Source: Spinacia oleracea
Taxonomy: Eukaryota > Streptophyta > Magnoliopsida > Caryophyllales > Amaranthaceae
Length of the DNA: 64,000 nt
NCBI RefSeq assembly: GCF_020520425.1
Contig: NC_079491.1
Location: forward strand, 1,426,001-1,490,000
Direction of reading: 5' to 3'
The position numbers were made by a program, and so were the translations under genes. The notes under the pieces are model-generated. The model did no database searches. It saw only the letters and a program-made list of their open reading frames with translations, and was not told where the DNA came from. Positions 37,846-48,610 of this stretch are shown here, one piece after another (the stretch's first letter is position 1; every line of letters starts with the position of its first letter).

Positions 37846-37997
37846 TGCCACGTCTCCAATATTCATGTCCTTGTCGACGTGGCCCAATCCACAGCCGTTA
37901 ATACTAATACTGGCCCCACATAAACCTCCACTCTGTCATAAACTTTTTTTCACTTTTTTTTTTATATTTTTGTGAGGCGTTATATATATTTATATGG
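37846..37997 (+). promoter_or_regulatory. MYB promoter: ACGT cores and TATA region
   Basis: Two ACGT cores (GCCACGTCTCC near 37847 and TCGACGTGGCCC near 37874) precede a TATA-like TTATATATATTTATATGG at 37980-37997, about 255 bp before the start codon. HY5-type bZIPs bind ACGT elements and are known to act on flavonol MYB promoters in Arabidopsis. Use here is inferred. Confidence 0.45.
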
Positions 37998-38251
37998 TGT
38001 CACACTTTATAGTAAGTAGTACTATAGTACATACACTCCCCCCATGCAATTTACCACTACACACTTATAACACTCAACAAAAAAAATCTTTCCCTCTAAC
38101 AAACTTTCCTTTCTCATCAAATCCAAATCTCGATCTCATTTTCTCACTTTCTTCTTTTGTCACATTACCACTTTCGACTACTCGTAACTGACTTCGAAAA
38201 CAAGTTAAGCTCAGCTCAAATCAGATCGAGACCGAACACGAAAGAAGAACG

Positions 38252-41200
38252 ATGGGGAGAGCGCCGTGTTGCGAGAAGGTGGGGATGAAGCGAGGGAGGT
38301 GGACCGAAGAAGAAGATGATAAGTTGATGAAGTACATTCAAGAAAATGGGGAAGGATCTTGGAGGGCAATGCCCAAGAATGCAGGTTTTTAATTAATTAC
38401 TTCATTTTTTGTTTGTTAATTAGTCTCCATTTTAGGTATTACATACACAACTTTAGTAAACGATATTAGGTAATTTCATAAATGTAGCATGGAGTAGTAT
38501 TTAATAATGAACCTCTTTTTTCAAAGATGAATTAAAGAACAAATAATTATTCTTTTTGTTCCTAAACACATTTATTTTTATAAATCATTTTTTATTACTA
38601 TCAATTCTACGAAGTATGATTATAGTTAAATAAAGAAATAAATAAATCTTGAGGAATTTGGTCCCACTTTCCTTTGGTTTATACGAAATACTAAGTTGTG
38701 TCATCGGTTAATTAGTCAACTTTAATTCCAAAAAGGAAAATAATTGATTTAATTCTCTAGGAAAAACATTAAATGAGATGATTATACCTACTAATAATGA
38801 TTGAATGGTATTTTTTTTTCCCTACAAAATCATGCATGTTAATTCTAATGTATGGTACTACTTTAATTTACTTGCTCCATTTGCTAAAAAAATTCTCATA
38901 TATTTTAGTCAAATGGAGCAATTAAAATGAGACAAAAGATTATTTAATATGTTTTAGTCAAATGGAGTAATTAAAATGAGACGAAAGATTATTTAATAGC
39001 AAGAAACTTTGCTGGAGTTGGTCCTAAAATATGATTAGGTGGTGAAATTATATGCATATCACCTTCAATTTGGTTGGCAATCTTTTAATTTCCAAAAATA
39101 ATTAAATTCGTGGAACCCATAAATTGATAAAAAAAAACAATTGTTTGATTAATGAAAGGACAAGTTTTAATTAAATATTTCTGTATCCAAGTGAGTAAAT
39201 GCCCGGCCTACAACTCTACAAAGTTTTTCCCTAGCCGACTTGATGAGAATCGGACTCACATAAATGAAAAATTTAAATTTGGATTTTTATTTTTTATTTT
39301 TAATGGTTTGGCTATTTTTGGAAATACCAAACTAATTTTGGTACTTTGTTTAAATTGCTTAAAATGTAGGGTTATTAAGGTGTGGAAAGAGTTGCAGATT
39401 AAGGTGGATTAATTACTTAAGATCTGATTTAAAGAGAGGAAATATCACACCGGAAGAAGAAGAGACCATTATTAAACTCCGTTCGACAATGGGTAATAGG
39501 TCAGTTCTTTTCTGTTGCAACACTTTATTTTTCGAGAAACTTTAAAATAGTTGCTAACATTTTTGTAATTTGACATTTTTGTCTATGGAAAATGACTGTT
39601 TTCCCCTTAATAAAGTATATTTGATTATTTTCAATACTATGCCCTTGATAGAGGGTCAAACGATTGTCCATAATTTAGGATGCGTTTTATTCATCTGATT
39701 TTCACTTATTTTTTCTGAACTTATCTTATGTGAACTTATCTGAAATTAGCTGAACTTATTAGAACTTATCAAAACTTGTTTTTAGTTATAAATTGTATTT
39801 AGTCAACTTTTATTTATATTGAACATATTTTTTCCTGAAATAAATGAAAATAAGCTGAACAGAACAAAACATAAATCTTAACGGGGTGATAGAAAAATGG
39901 ACCAAAAGTAAGCATATTTCAATACAAGACTACATATAACGTACGTATAAAATAAAATGGTGTGCCAAAATGAGTTTTCGTTACGCAGTTTTATCAGTCA
40001 GTTTAATTTACCGAGTAATGTATATAGTGGGAAATAGACTATTTATGTCTTATGATGTCTTGAACTAAATGGTGTTAGTTGAAATACGAGTACATTTAAA
40101 GCCCCTGGTCTTACGGGACTACTAATTAAAGTGGCCGAAATCAAGAAGTGTGGCTTGTTTGCTTGCACGTAGTAGAAAAATCAGAAAAATACTGAAAAAT
40201 ATGCAATGTGTAGTCAATTTTACCAATTACTCCCTCCGTCCCTTAATACTCGCACCGTTTCTACTTGACACGTTTGCCAATGCACAACTTTGACCACCAA
40301 TATCTTTAATTACATATTATAAAAACTTGTAAAAATATTAATATTTTGAAAATATATATTAAGATGAATCTAACAATATATTATATATTAACATTTGTTT
40401 TCATATACTAGAAATAAAATAGGGTCAAAATGAATTATGTGAATAGTGCAAAAAGTCAAAACGATGCGAGTATTAAGGGATAAAGAGAGTATATAGTTGT
40501 AGTACTTTCTTATGTAACGTAGTTGAGTTTTTAATATGATCGATCTTTGAAGGGTGTAATAAAATTGATATTGCATGCATGGTCCATATCGTCATAAATT
40601 AATGAGGTAACCTTATTCAATTCCTACACAATGATCGTACCTTGTTGGGTGCATGTCATACAAACACGCGGCAACTATATAATACACAGATGACAGATCT
40701 AAGAACTTATGAAATACGAAGTACAAAGTACTACGTATGAATTAAATTAGATCGTGAACATACGGAGTATAAGCTTTTACTACGAAGTTGTATGTTGTTT
40801 TTTATGAAATATCTTGAAATAAACTTTTGAAACTTGGTCTATAAAAAACAGTCTTTTCAAACTCGTATTTTCTAGTTATTTCTAAAAGCTTTAGAAAAGA
40901 AAAAGATAGTTAACATCCACGTGACATATTCTTTTAACAAAAATGTTCTCTTTAGAACTTTGAAAAAGACACTCTTTAGTAAAATTGTAGACGTACTCGT
41001 ACGTACGTGATGTATGCATGATCGATTATCCTTAACTAATAACTCGGGGGATTTATACGATAAATAAATTAATAAGTGCTACTTATTTCAAAATGCTTAG
41101 TTATATGCATGTATATATCAATGTACGTATGTACTTTCATGCATGATACAGTATATGTACAGTATATATTATCGTCAAAATAGTCTAAAAAAATCAATTG

Positions 41201-43310
41201 TACAAAGGAACAACATTCGTTGATCCATCAAAATAAAATGAATACATAGATTCCTAAAATTCATTTGGTTTGTGCGAAAGTAGTACACGTCAAGGGCCAT
41301 GCATGCATGGCCACTTCACTAAATAAGAGCGCTTTCATTTAATAAATTCCGGGCCCGGCCCGTGGGGACTATTATGGGAACTTCTAGGCTTCTAGCAATT
41401 GAATTAGAAATCGTATACGTATACGACCGTATACGTACTACATCCGTTGATGACCGTTAAAATCATATACGCGGTATTGCACAACAAGACTTGACATAGT
41501 GGTAAATATTTGACCTCATAATTAAACTCAATGTTATGAAATCAAACAGAATTATTGTTAAATTGAGAATTATGATGAAATCACGTGTTATCAAATGATC
41601 GATTATAATTTTGATTTTTGACAAAACTCACTGAATGTGTATTCCGTTCACCTGATTTTCACTTGTTAAGATCTCATGAATCAAACCAATACAATTAATG
41701 GGAAATTGGAGTCTAATAATAAGTGACCTTATTTTTGGTGTGCAAGTTGTTCATCTTTGGTCCCTATTCTTGATTCTTCATTAATGTTTTGTTTTCCTGA
41801 CATGTTTGCCCTTTATTTGAAAATGACTTGGATTGTGGTCACCCCCTAGTAGCATGGAGAGTGAAGAGAGAAAAACCCTACCATGAGACGACTTTCGATC
41901 CCATGTCAGTAATATGCACACCGAAACACTAATAAATAATAATTATAAAGTTTATTTCAGTAAAAGTAAGTTAAAATTACTCATGGTCAACTATAGCCAG
42001 ATCAAATGACCGGCCCGACCCAAAAACAGTGCAGTTTAAGCCCTATCCCGACCCAGAAACAATTTTTATGAATCTGGGCTTGAGCGTTTGTGTTGAGGGA
42101 TGACCCAATGCTACCCGACCCGGCCCGTGTTTTGATCACCTTCTAACATAAATAGATGGCCCGGGAGACAGGGTATGCATGATATTGATATTTTGACAAG
42201 GAAAAGAAACTACTCCATAGTCCGTACTTTAGTCCAACCACATGTCATATCTCATACTTTTAATTTGTTTCGTAACGACCTGTCTGATTTTGTTGTTATT
42301 TCTTTTGGTAGTACAAATTAAATAGACCAACAAACTAATGTTGCATGTGAATTATTTACATTTGTTCCTAACTCATGAGTTTATATTATAAGTTTATAAC
42401 GTAACATTTATATTGTTTCAGGTGGTCCATGATTGCTGGGCAACTACCAGGAAGAACCGACAATGAGATTAAAAACTATTGGAACTCTCATTTGAGCAGG
42501 AAAATCCACACTTTTCGGAGGCCTAATTGCGACCCTAGTAGTGGTGGCAAAATCGTAATTAACATGAGCAACGCCGCCGCGCCACCTAAGCGCCGCGGCG
42601 GCCGAACTAGCCGAGCCGCTATGCAAAGGAATAGAAACAACAAATCCCTCAACACCACCACCGCCACCGCCGCCACCACCACCAACAACAAGATTACCAA
42701 TATTAACAACAATGTTTTAGTAACAATGGGTCCCACCCATGAGATTAGTAATATTAATAATAATGATAGTAATAAAGAAGAGATGGGAAATGAGAATTTA
42801 ATGTTTAGTGATGTCCAAGAATCAGAGTTGTTGGGTATTGAAGACATAATGGGCCTTGATGGGCTTTTAGCAACCACAAATGAGGACAGTGGACTTGAAA
42901 GTGATGGTGGTGTGGGCCCCAGTGAGAGTAATGGGCCTATGGGAATGAGCCCATTTGCAGCAGCAGATCATCAAGATCATCAAGATCATCATCATAATCA
43001 GAATAATATTAATGTGAGCTCATCTACAGGATCTAACGGTGGAGGATCAGGATCAACGGCTTCATCATCATCAAACTTTGATCATCAAGATCATGGAGGG
43101 TTTGATTGGGATTGGGAAATAGGGACCGTTGATTATGTGGGACCAGAGTTTAAGCTGTGGGATGAGAAGGAGCAGTTCATTTCTTGGTTATGTGAAAATG
43201 ATGATCATATAATACAACAAGCTGATCATCAACCTGTTTTTTCTGATCTTAATTCTGCTGATTTAGATGCTGAGAAAGAACAAGCTATGTTTGCTTGGCT
43301 TCTTTCTTAA
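38252..43310 (+). CDS. MYB12: R2R3-MYB subgroup 7, flavonol-pathway activator type
   Basis: Three exons: 38252-38384, 39370-39499 and 42422-43310, coding 383 residues, with the usual R2R3-MYB intron positions. R2 opens [20 protein letters not shown] and R3 ends [20 protein letters not shown]. The linker and R3 start ([16 protein letters not shown]) are the subgroup 7 form. Two family marks confirm it: [10 protein letters not shown] just after the MYB domain (SG7 motif 1) and a C-terminal WLLS (SG7 motif 2). Subgroup 7 (MYB11/12/111) activates CHS, CHI, F3H and FLS in the nucleus. The bHLH contact pattern is not kept in R3 (Thr in ETIIKLRST replaces both Leu positions), as expected for bHLH-independent activators. 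Low-complexity Asn, Ser and His/Asp stretches fill the middle. MYB11, MYB12 and MYB111 cannot be told apart here. Confidence 0.93.
38902..38998. repeat. two ~50-bp tandem units in MYB intron 1
   Basis: TTTTAGTCAAATGGAG(C/T)A, then ATTAAAATGAGAC and AAAGATTATTTAATA, occurs twice head to tail. It lies mid-intron, away from the splice sites. Confidence 0.85.
39681..39880. repeat. AACTTATCTGAACTT-family MITE in MYB intron 2
   Basis: Left TTCATCTGATTTTCACTTAT and right (read inwards) TGTTCAGCTTATTTTCATTT. The body matches the element at 34206-34425. Confidence 0.6.
40230..40489. repeat. Stowaway-type MITE in MYB intron 2
   Basis: Ends CTCCCTCCGTCCCTTAATAC and CTCTCTTTATCCCTTAATAC (read inwards), with TA on both sides. 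It is the same subfamily as 11600-11861, in opposite orientation. Confidence 0.88.
41990..42148. repeat. GGCCCGACCC-rich hAT-like MITE in MYB intron 2
   Basis: Left TAGCCAGATCAAATGACCGG and right (read inwards) TTAGAAGGTGATCAAAACAC. The interior is rich in CCCGACCC words, like 58200-58429. No matching flanking octamers are seen. Confidence 0.6.
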
Positions 43311-43474
43311 ATATATAAAATAATAAATAAAAAAAAAAAGAAAAAAAAAGTTGTGACTTTTTGTAAGTTGTGTGTATGTCTCTTTATTTGGTGTTTTTGA
43401 TGTTGACTTTGGTTTCGTATCTCAATATTGTCCCTCTTTTTTGGTTGGTGTAGTTATTATGTTATTGATACCTT

Positions 43475-44690
43475 AGTGAAAGTGAACGTTTTGTCTGTTT
43501 TCTGCTTTCTGCCCTAAGACCGTCTCTCTTTTCCTATCGCGAGAAAATAATTGAAGAGGACTTGAAATTTACATATAAACTCGTTACCGTTGATTCTGTT
43601 TATTACCACGTACCTAATGTTATTGATACCTGTAGTGAAAGGGAAAGTTTTCTCTGTTTTCTGCTTTCTGTCCTAAGACCATCTCTCTTTCCCTATCGCG
43701 TGAAAATGATTGAAGAGGACTTGAAAATTACATATAAAAGTGTTACCACTGATTATGTTTATTACCACCTAATGTTATAGATATACTTGTAGTAAAAGAG
43801 AACATTTTGTCTGTTTTCTACTTTCTGCCACAAGGCCGTCTCTCTTTTCCTATTCCAAGAAAATGATTGAAGATGACTTGAAAATTACATATAAACTCGT
43901 TACCGTTGATTCTGTTTATTACCACCTAATGTTATTGATACTGTATTGAAAGTGAACGTTTTGTCAATTTTATGCTTTCTGCCCCAAGACCGCCCCTTTA
44001 CCTATTGCGAGAAAATGATTGAAGAGGACTTGAATTATATATAAACTCGTTACCACTGATTCTGTTTATTACCACCTAATGTTATTGATACCTGTATTAA
44101 AAGCAAACGTACTTTGTCTGTTTTCTGCTTTCGGCCCCAATGTCGTCTCTCTTTTCCTATTGCGAGAAAATGATCGAAGTGGACGTGAAAAGTATGTATA
44201 AACTCGTTGCCGCTGATTCTGTTTATTACCACCTAATGTTATCGATATATGTAGTGAAAGAGAACATTTTGTCTATTTTTTGCTTTCGGCCCCAAGACCG
44301 TCTCTCTTTTCCTATTGCACGCGAGATCGAAGAGGACGTGAAAAGTACATATAAACTCGTTACCTTTGATTTTGTTTGTTACCACCTAATGTTATTGATA
44401 CCTGTAGTAAAAGAGAACGTTTTGTCTCTTTTCTGCTTTCTACCCCAAGGCTGTCTCTCTTTTCCTATAGCGAGAAAATGATTGAAGAGGTATTGAAAAT
44501 TATATATAAACTCGTTACCACTGATTCTGCTTATTAACACCTAATGTTATTGATACATACAGTAAAAGGGAAAATTTTACCTGTTTTCGGTCCCAGAACC
44601 GTCTCTCTTTTACAATTGCGAGAAACTAATCAAATAGGACATGAGAAGTACATATAAACCCGTTACCATTGATTCTGTTTATTACCGCCT
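43475..44690. repeat. tandem array, eight units of ~154 bp
   Basis: Each unit carries TTTTGTCTGTTTTCTGCTTT, CCGTCTCTCTTTTCCTAT, GAGAAAATGATTGAAGAGGA and ACTCGTTACC, then ATTCTGTTTATTACCACCTA. The marker GTCTCTCTTTT or its variant falls near 43522, 43681, 43838, 43991, 44143, 44299, 44452 and 44600, so spacing is 148 to 160 bp. The array starts about 165 bp after the MYB stop. Unit length is not a multiple of three, which argues against coding. Confidence 0.92.
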
Positions 44691-45004
44691 AACAACTGCG
44701 ACGTAAAGTAGTACTAAGCACATTGATTTGTTCAGATCTCTTCATGTGCAATAATGTTAGCAAATGGCTATGTGTACGATGCTTAATTAGTACTACGTAC
44801 TAATAAGTACATTTTTTTTTTGTCAATTTGTGAATTGCCGTAGCAATGTGGTAGTATGACTAGTAGTATCATAGATTCATATCCTTCTTCAAAGTCTATG
44901 TTTGACTTTTCTTTCTTTCTTTGAGTCAACTTAACAATATGAAGCGTAATATGATTATATGAAATGGTACTTAAGTTAATTAATTCATACATGCATGTCA
45001 ACAA

Positions 45005-45240
45005 AGATGACACTGACTCAACACGGAAAAAGCACGGTCTAATACAAGCACGGAATTTGGGCCGTGGGCTGCATTTCTTTTCTGAAAAAATACGACAAAA
45101 CACGTTAAATTGAGTAAAATAGATGTAGACACGACAACTTGATTCGGCCCCACATGAAGGCACGTGGGTTTAGGCCGTGTCTGGGCCACATTTTTGAAAA
45201 TTTCAGCACGATTCGGCTCAATACTTTACAAGTGGGCTTG
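45005..45240 (-). repeat. GGCCCG-family MITE, reverse orientation
   Basis: Reverse-complemented, it shares the AATTTAACGTGTTTTGTCGT block, the GCAGCCCACGGCCC words and GTGCCGAAT-like words with the elements at 4388-4632 and 48953-49151. The ends are diffuse. Confidence 0.55.
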
Positions 45241-45505
45241 ACATGCCCCACAAATGTTAGCTTCATCTTATACCCGAGTAATTATTTTATCGTGTAGTGA
45301 CTAGTGTCAAGTCGAAAAACCAAAATTCAACCATGTAGCTCAATCTAGTTAGATGACATTATTATCCCATTACACTTGTGTGTGTGACCTATATATTATT
45401 CACAAATCGAGTCCATGCATTATATTCATTATTCAGAAGATATTACTATGTGCTACGTTAGTTTGGATTCATTTCATAATACTATATATACTTGGTATAA
45501 ATTTA

Positions 45506-45780
45506 AGCTCCGTTCTTTTCCACTTATTTTGTTTGAACTGTATGAACCGAGGCCTCGTTCCATTCGATTTATTGTTTCTAAATTCATATTATCTTAATTT
45601 ATTCGAACTTATTATATCTGGAAAAAAACTTATATATGTGTGAAAATGTCAAAAAAAACTTATTCTTCTGAACTTATATTATTTGAATTTAACCACACTT
45701 ATCTAAATTAATTTGAATTTAGCTGAACTTGTTTAAACTTATTTTATATGATATAAGTCAAAATAAGTCGATAAGGACAC
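45506..45780. repeat. AACTTAT-family MITE
   Basis: Left GCTCCGTTCTTTTCCACTTA and an interior of GAACTTATT, TTTGAATTTA and CTGAACTTG words. The right end contains ATAAGTCAAAATAAGTCGAT. It is a degenerate member of the family at 5402. Confidence 0.5.
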
Positions 45781-46080
45781 AATCTTAATAAGTTAGGGAG
45801 CGCGCGGTCGGCTAGTTGGAGGAATGGACCACGAGATCTTGCTCATAAACAATAAAGGATCGGATCCAATTTCCATAGCTAGCTATAAATTAAGCTTGGT
45901 TGTGAAGAAGGTGATAGCATTTAATTTAGTAGAGGAAAAATAAAAAGATTGGCATGTGGCTCGTGAGAAGACTCAACATGTTGGGTACAAAATGGATTTT
46001 ATGCCATTTGTACCCCAAAAGTTACGAGGAACAATTGGGTATTACATTCATTACATAACAACGAAAGCTCATGCAGCTAT

Positions 46081-46260
46081 AGTGCTATACCAATCGTTTG
46101 TTGGTTCAGTGGTGATTGAGGCTGAACTTGGTCGGGAGGATCCGTGTTCGATCCCCCGCAACAATAATTGAGAGGGGACGTACTACAACGTATCCACCCA
46201 AAACTCGCCCCGATTCCGGATTAGCCCTAAGGGTGAGCCGGGTGCTAACAACAACAAAAA
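46081..46260 (+). mobile_element. tRNA-derived SINE with 17-bp target duplication
   Basis: A-box-like TGGTTCAGTGGTGATTGAGG, B-box-like GTGTTCGATCC, then GGTGAGCCGGGTGCTAACAA and an A-rich tail. Flanks AAAGCTCATGCAGCTAT (46064-46080) and AAAGCTCATGCACCTAT (46261-46277) differ at one base. It belongs to the same family as 27254-27415 and 46655-46822. Confidence 0.9.
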
Positions 46261-46654
46261 AAAGCTCATGCACCTATGCATTATCTACACGTCGTTGTTT
46301 TATTTAATTCATTTTTGGCTCGACCTCGATCTAGGATTGGGTGGATATAATGAAATATGGATAAATTAAGAGAAATTGAGTGAAGAATTATAAACGCTGT
46401 GGGGGTACGAAGGGTAAGATAATATAGAACCGCTAAGAGGTCCAAACGGTTTGTACTTGAGTCGCCTGAAAAAAGATATACAATCTTGGCAAGAACGACG
46501 TTCAGTAGAATATATGACTCATGCTCCTTTAGATTCTTTAAATTCTGTGGGCGGGGTGGCTACGTACCGAGATTAATGCAGTCAATTGTGTCTCTCCAAG
46601 AAGTTGGTTATCTAATGTTCATGTCCAAAAATAACATGAAACACAAAGTAAGAA

Positions 46655-46822
46655 CAATTGCTTGTTGGTTCAGTGGTGATTGAGGCTGATTTTGGTAGGG
46701 AAAACCCGTGTTCGATCCCCGCAACAACAATTGGAAGGGGACTGGAACCAATCCACCTAGAATTCACCCTGAACCCGGAGTAGCCCTAAGGGTGAACCGA
46801 TTGCTAACACCAAAAAAAAAAA
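46655..46822 (+). mobile_element. second copy of the same SINE
   Basis: TTGTTGGTTCAGTGGTGATT, then GTGTTCGATCCCCGCAACAA, GCCCTAAGGGTGAACCG and a run of A's. It is close to the SINE at 46081-46260, 400 bp away in the same orientation. No clear target duplication was found. Confidence 0.85.
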
Positions 46823-47417
46823 TGAAGCAGATCGAATAAAACAGAAAGTGTAAATATCATTTAGAAACGTAGGTGGTACTAAGCATACAAGTCCAAAAGA
46901 TTCAAAGATTATAGACGACCGAGTATAGAGCTGGTAGTGTTTGACACGATAACACGACCAAAACCGGCGCAACACGAACATGGATTTTATGCCATTTGTA
47001 CCTCAAACATGCAAATTATTGTTAGGCTGCAAAATGGATTTCATGCCATTTGTACCTCAAAAAGTTACGAGGAACAATTGGGTATTACATTGATTACATA
47101 ACAACGAAAGCTCATGCAACTATGCATTTTCTACACGTCGTCGTTTTGTTTAATTCAATTCTTGTGCTTCTTGTCTATTAATTTGGTCCAGGTTAAATTA
47201 TTTATGTGCAGTTACGTTACCAGTCGGTGACTTTGACCATGTTTATTTGATCAACAACTTATCGATCGAGTAGAGGTTCGATCTCCACCCGTGTCAACAT
47301 TTATCTGTCCACTCTTGGTGTTCGAACCATAGCTAATTACTACTAAGCATATGAGTACAAAAGGTTTAATGATTAGCGGCGGCCGAGTATTATCAGTATC
47401 GTCATCAGTATGTTGTA

Positions 47418-47709
47418 CTACCACTATTTCATAATGATTTTTACGGTTACATAAATATTAAAATAAAAGTGAAAGGGTGTGTAAAAAATGTGTGAATATA
47501 ATAAAATTTGGATAATGTAAAAACGAGTGCATAAAAAGGTGAGTGATATATAAGATTAAAAAAAAAAGAATTAAAATATAAGTGAAAAGTCATAAACCGA
47601 AAAACACAATTGCAAAATGCGAAAGAATTAACAAAAACCCCAATGTCATTGACAAAAATTTGGGTCGTTAATTTCTCCTTGGCTCTTGACCATTTTGAAA
47701 CGGATGTAG
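47418..47709. repeat. Stowaway-like MITE
   Basis: Ends CTACCACTATTTCATAATGA and CTACATCCGTTTCAAAATGG (read inwards), flanked by TA. The ends resemble those of the element at 31131-31959. Confidence 0.75.
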
Positions 47710-47841
47710 TATTAATGAAATGTAAAGTAAATAAAAGAGTAAATATAAGAAATTATATTGGACTTGAATTGAAATGTTGGAAGATGATCGAATCCAATTG
47801 TTGCATCCATAACGCAGATGAACAATAGCACGATTGTGCAT

Positions 47842-47922
47842 ACGGTCGTGCATCTACACTTCATGCACGACCGTTCGTGCAAGTGAGGTAGCACAATCGT
47901 TCCTGGTTGTGAACGATTGTGC
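47842..47922. other. two adjacent perfect hairpins
   Basis: First: ACGGTCGTGCAT (47842-47853) and its exact inverse (47863-47874) around a 9-base loop. Second: GCACAATCGTTC (47891-47902) and its exact inverse (47911-47922) around an 8-base loop. Related GCACGATTGTGC words lie just upstream at 47829-47840. The role is unknown. Confidence 0.85.
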
Positions 47923-48084
47923 ACCAATATGCTCCGGATTTCTTAGATTCATGTATGCACGACTTGCAAGGGATAGCACAGTAGCGCATAAGACCGTGCC
48001 TCGTGGTATTACTACCATAATTGTATATGTAACACGTGTTGTCTATATATACATGAGAGCCAGACACCGACACGTCTAAGATTT

Positions 48085-48308
48085 TCCCTATGGGGTTGGC
48101 TCAACTGGTGAGCTTTCCCTTCTTCCCTAGCATAGTCTAGGATTCGATTCCTACCCCAAACATTTGCTTGGGATTTAAGTTGGGGAGGGGGAGGGGGAGG
48201 GGGAGGGGGAGGGGGTGTAAGGCTTGTAATGGGCCTCTGGATGGGCCCTGTACGAGGGTAGCCCAAAGAATTTCTTCTTACCTGTAAAAAAAAAAAAAAA
48301 AAAAAAAA
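48085..48308 (+). mobile_element. tRNA-derived SINE with internal G-rich expansion
   Basis: Head TGGGGTTGGCTCAACTGGTG and AGGATTCGATTCCTA (box-A and box-B like), a (GGGGGA)n stretch at about 48182-48214, then GGGTAGCCCAAAGAATTTCT and a 22-base poly(A). It is a different family from the TGGTTCAGTGG SINEs. Confidence 0.78.
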
Positions 48309-48610
48309 TTACACACATGCAAGGCATAAACTACAAGTAGATCACTAACAAAGTACAGCAAACTAGGTATTCAGCCGTACAGCAGGTTCAGAAAAATGTA
48401 GCTCAAACTCTCAAACTTCAGCATTACATTATAAAAATACAACTTTGATCACATCATATATAACTTCTTCGTAAACTATGCTGTCAACTGAACTTGTGTT
48501 CTTATCATATAATACTCAATCCTCAAACATATACATAAACATCTGAATTAACTAGGAGTAGTGTTTCAGATATCTGTCATCCAAATATAAATCAGCAACT
48601 AAAAGATCAG

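Larger units (their letters stand above)
31960..38251. other. intergenic upstream of the MYB gene, no gene seen
   Basis: AT-rich, carrying the Helitron nest (32216-33463), a direct duplication (33786-34142), an AACTTAT-rich MITE (34206-34425), a Tourist-type MITE (37316-37544) and the MYB promoter. The 73-codon frame at 34978-35199 has no recognisable features. Confidence 0.7.
45988..47170. repeat. duplicated segment; one copy holds a SINE, the other is empty
   Basis: Copy A is 45988-46063 continuing at 46261-46322 and copy B is 47030-47170. Both read CAAAATGGATTT, ATGCCATTTGTACC, GAACAATTGGGTATTACATT and AAAGCTCATGCA, then CTACACGTCGT. A short third piece lies at about 46981-47005. The SINE at 46081-46260 splits copy A only. 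Confidence 0.88.
43311..48610. other. intergenic between MYB and BBE-like genes
   Basis: It contains the MYB 3' flank, an eight-unit tandem array, a GGCCCG-rich element, duplicated segments, three SINEs, a Stowaway-like MITE and paired hairpins, each listed separately. No gene is supported; open frames in 44140-44481 and 45353-45643 fall in repeats. Confidence 0.7.

Noticed and set aside
41406-41475. CGTATACGTATACG cluster in MYB intron 2
   Set aside because: Short self-complementary words in AT-rich intron; no fixed unit, spacing or second copy.
44140-44481. 113-codon open frame in the tandem array
   Set aside because: It only reads through two array units; unit length is not a multiple of three and other units carry stops in that frame.
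46098-46160. possible tRNA gene
   Set aside because: Box-A and box-B like words are part of a SINE with a target duplication; no cloverleaf with a proper acceptor stem could be drawn.
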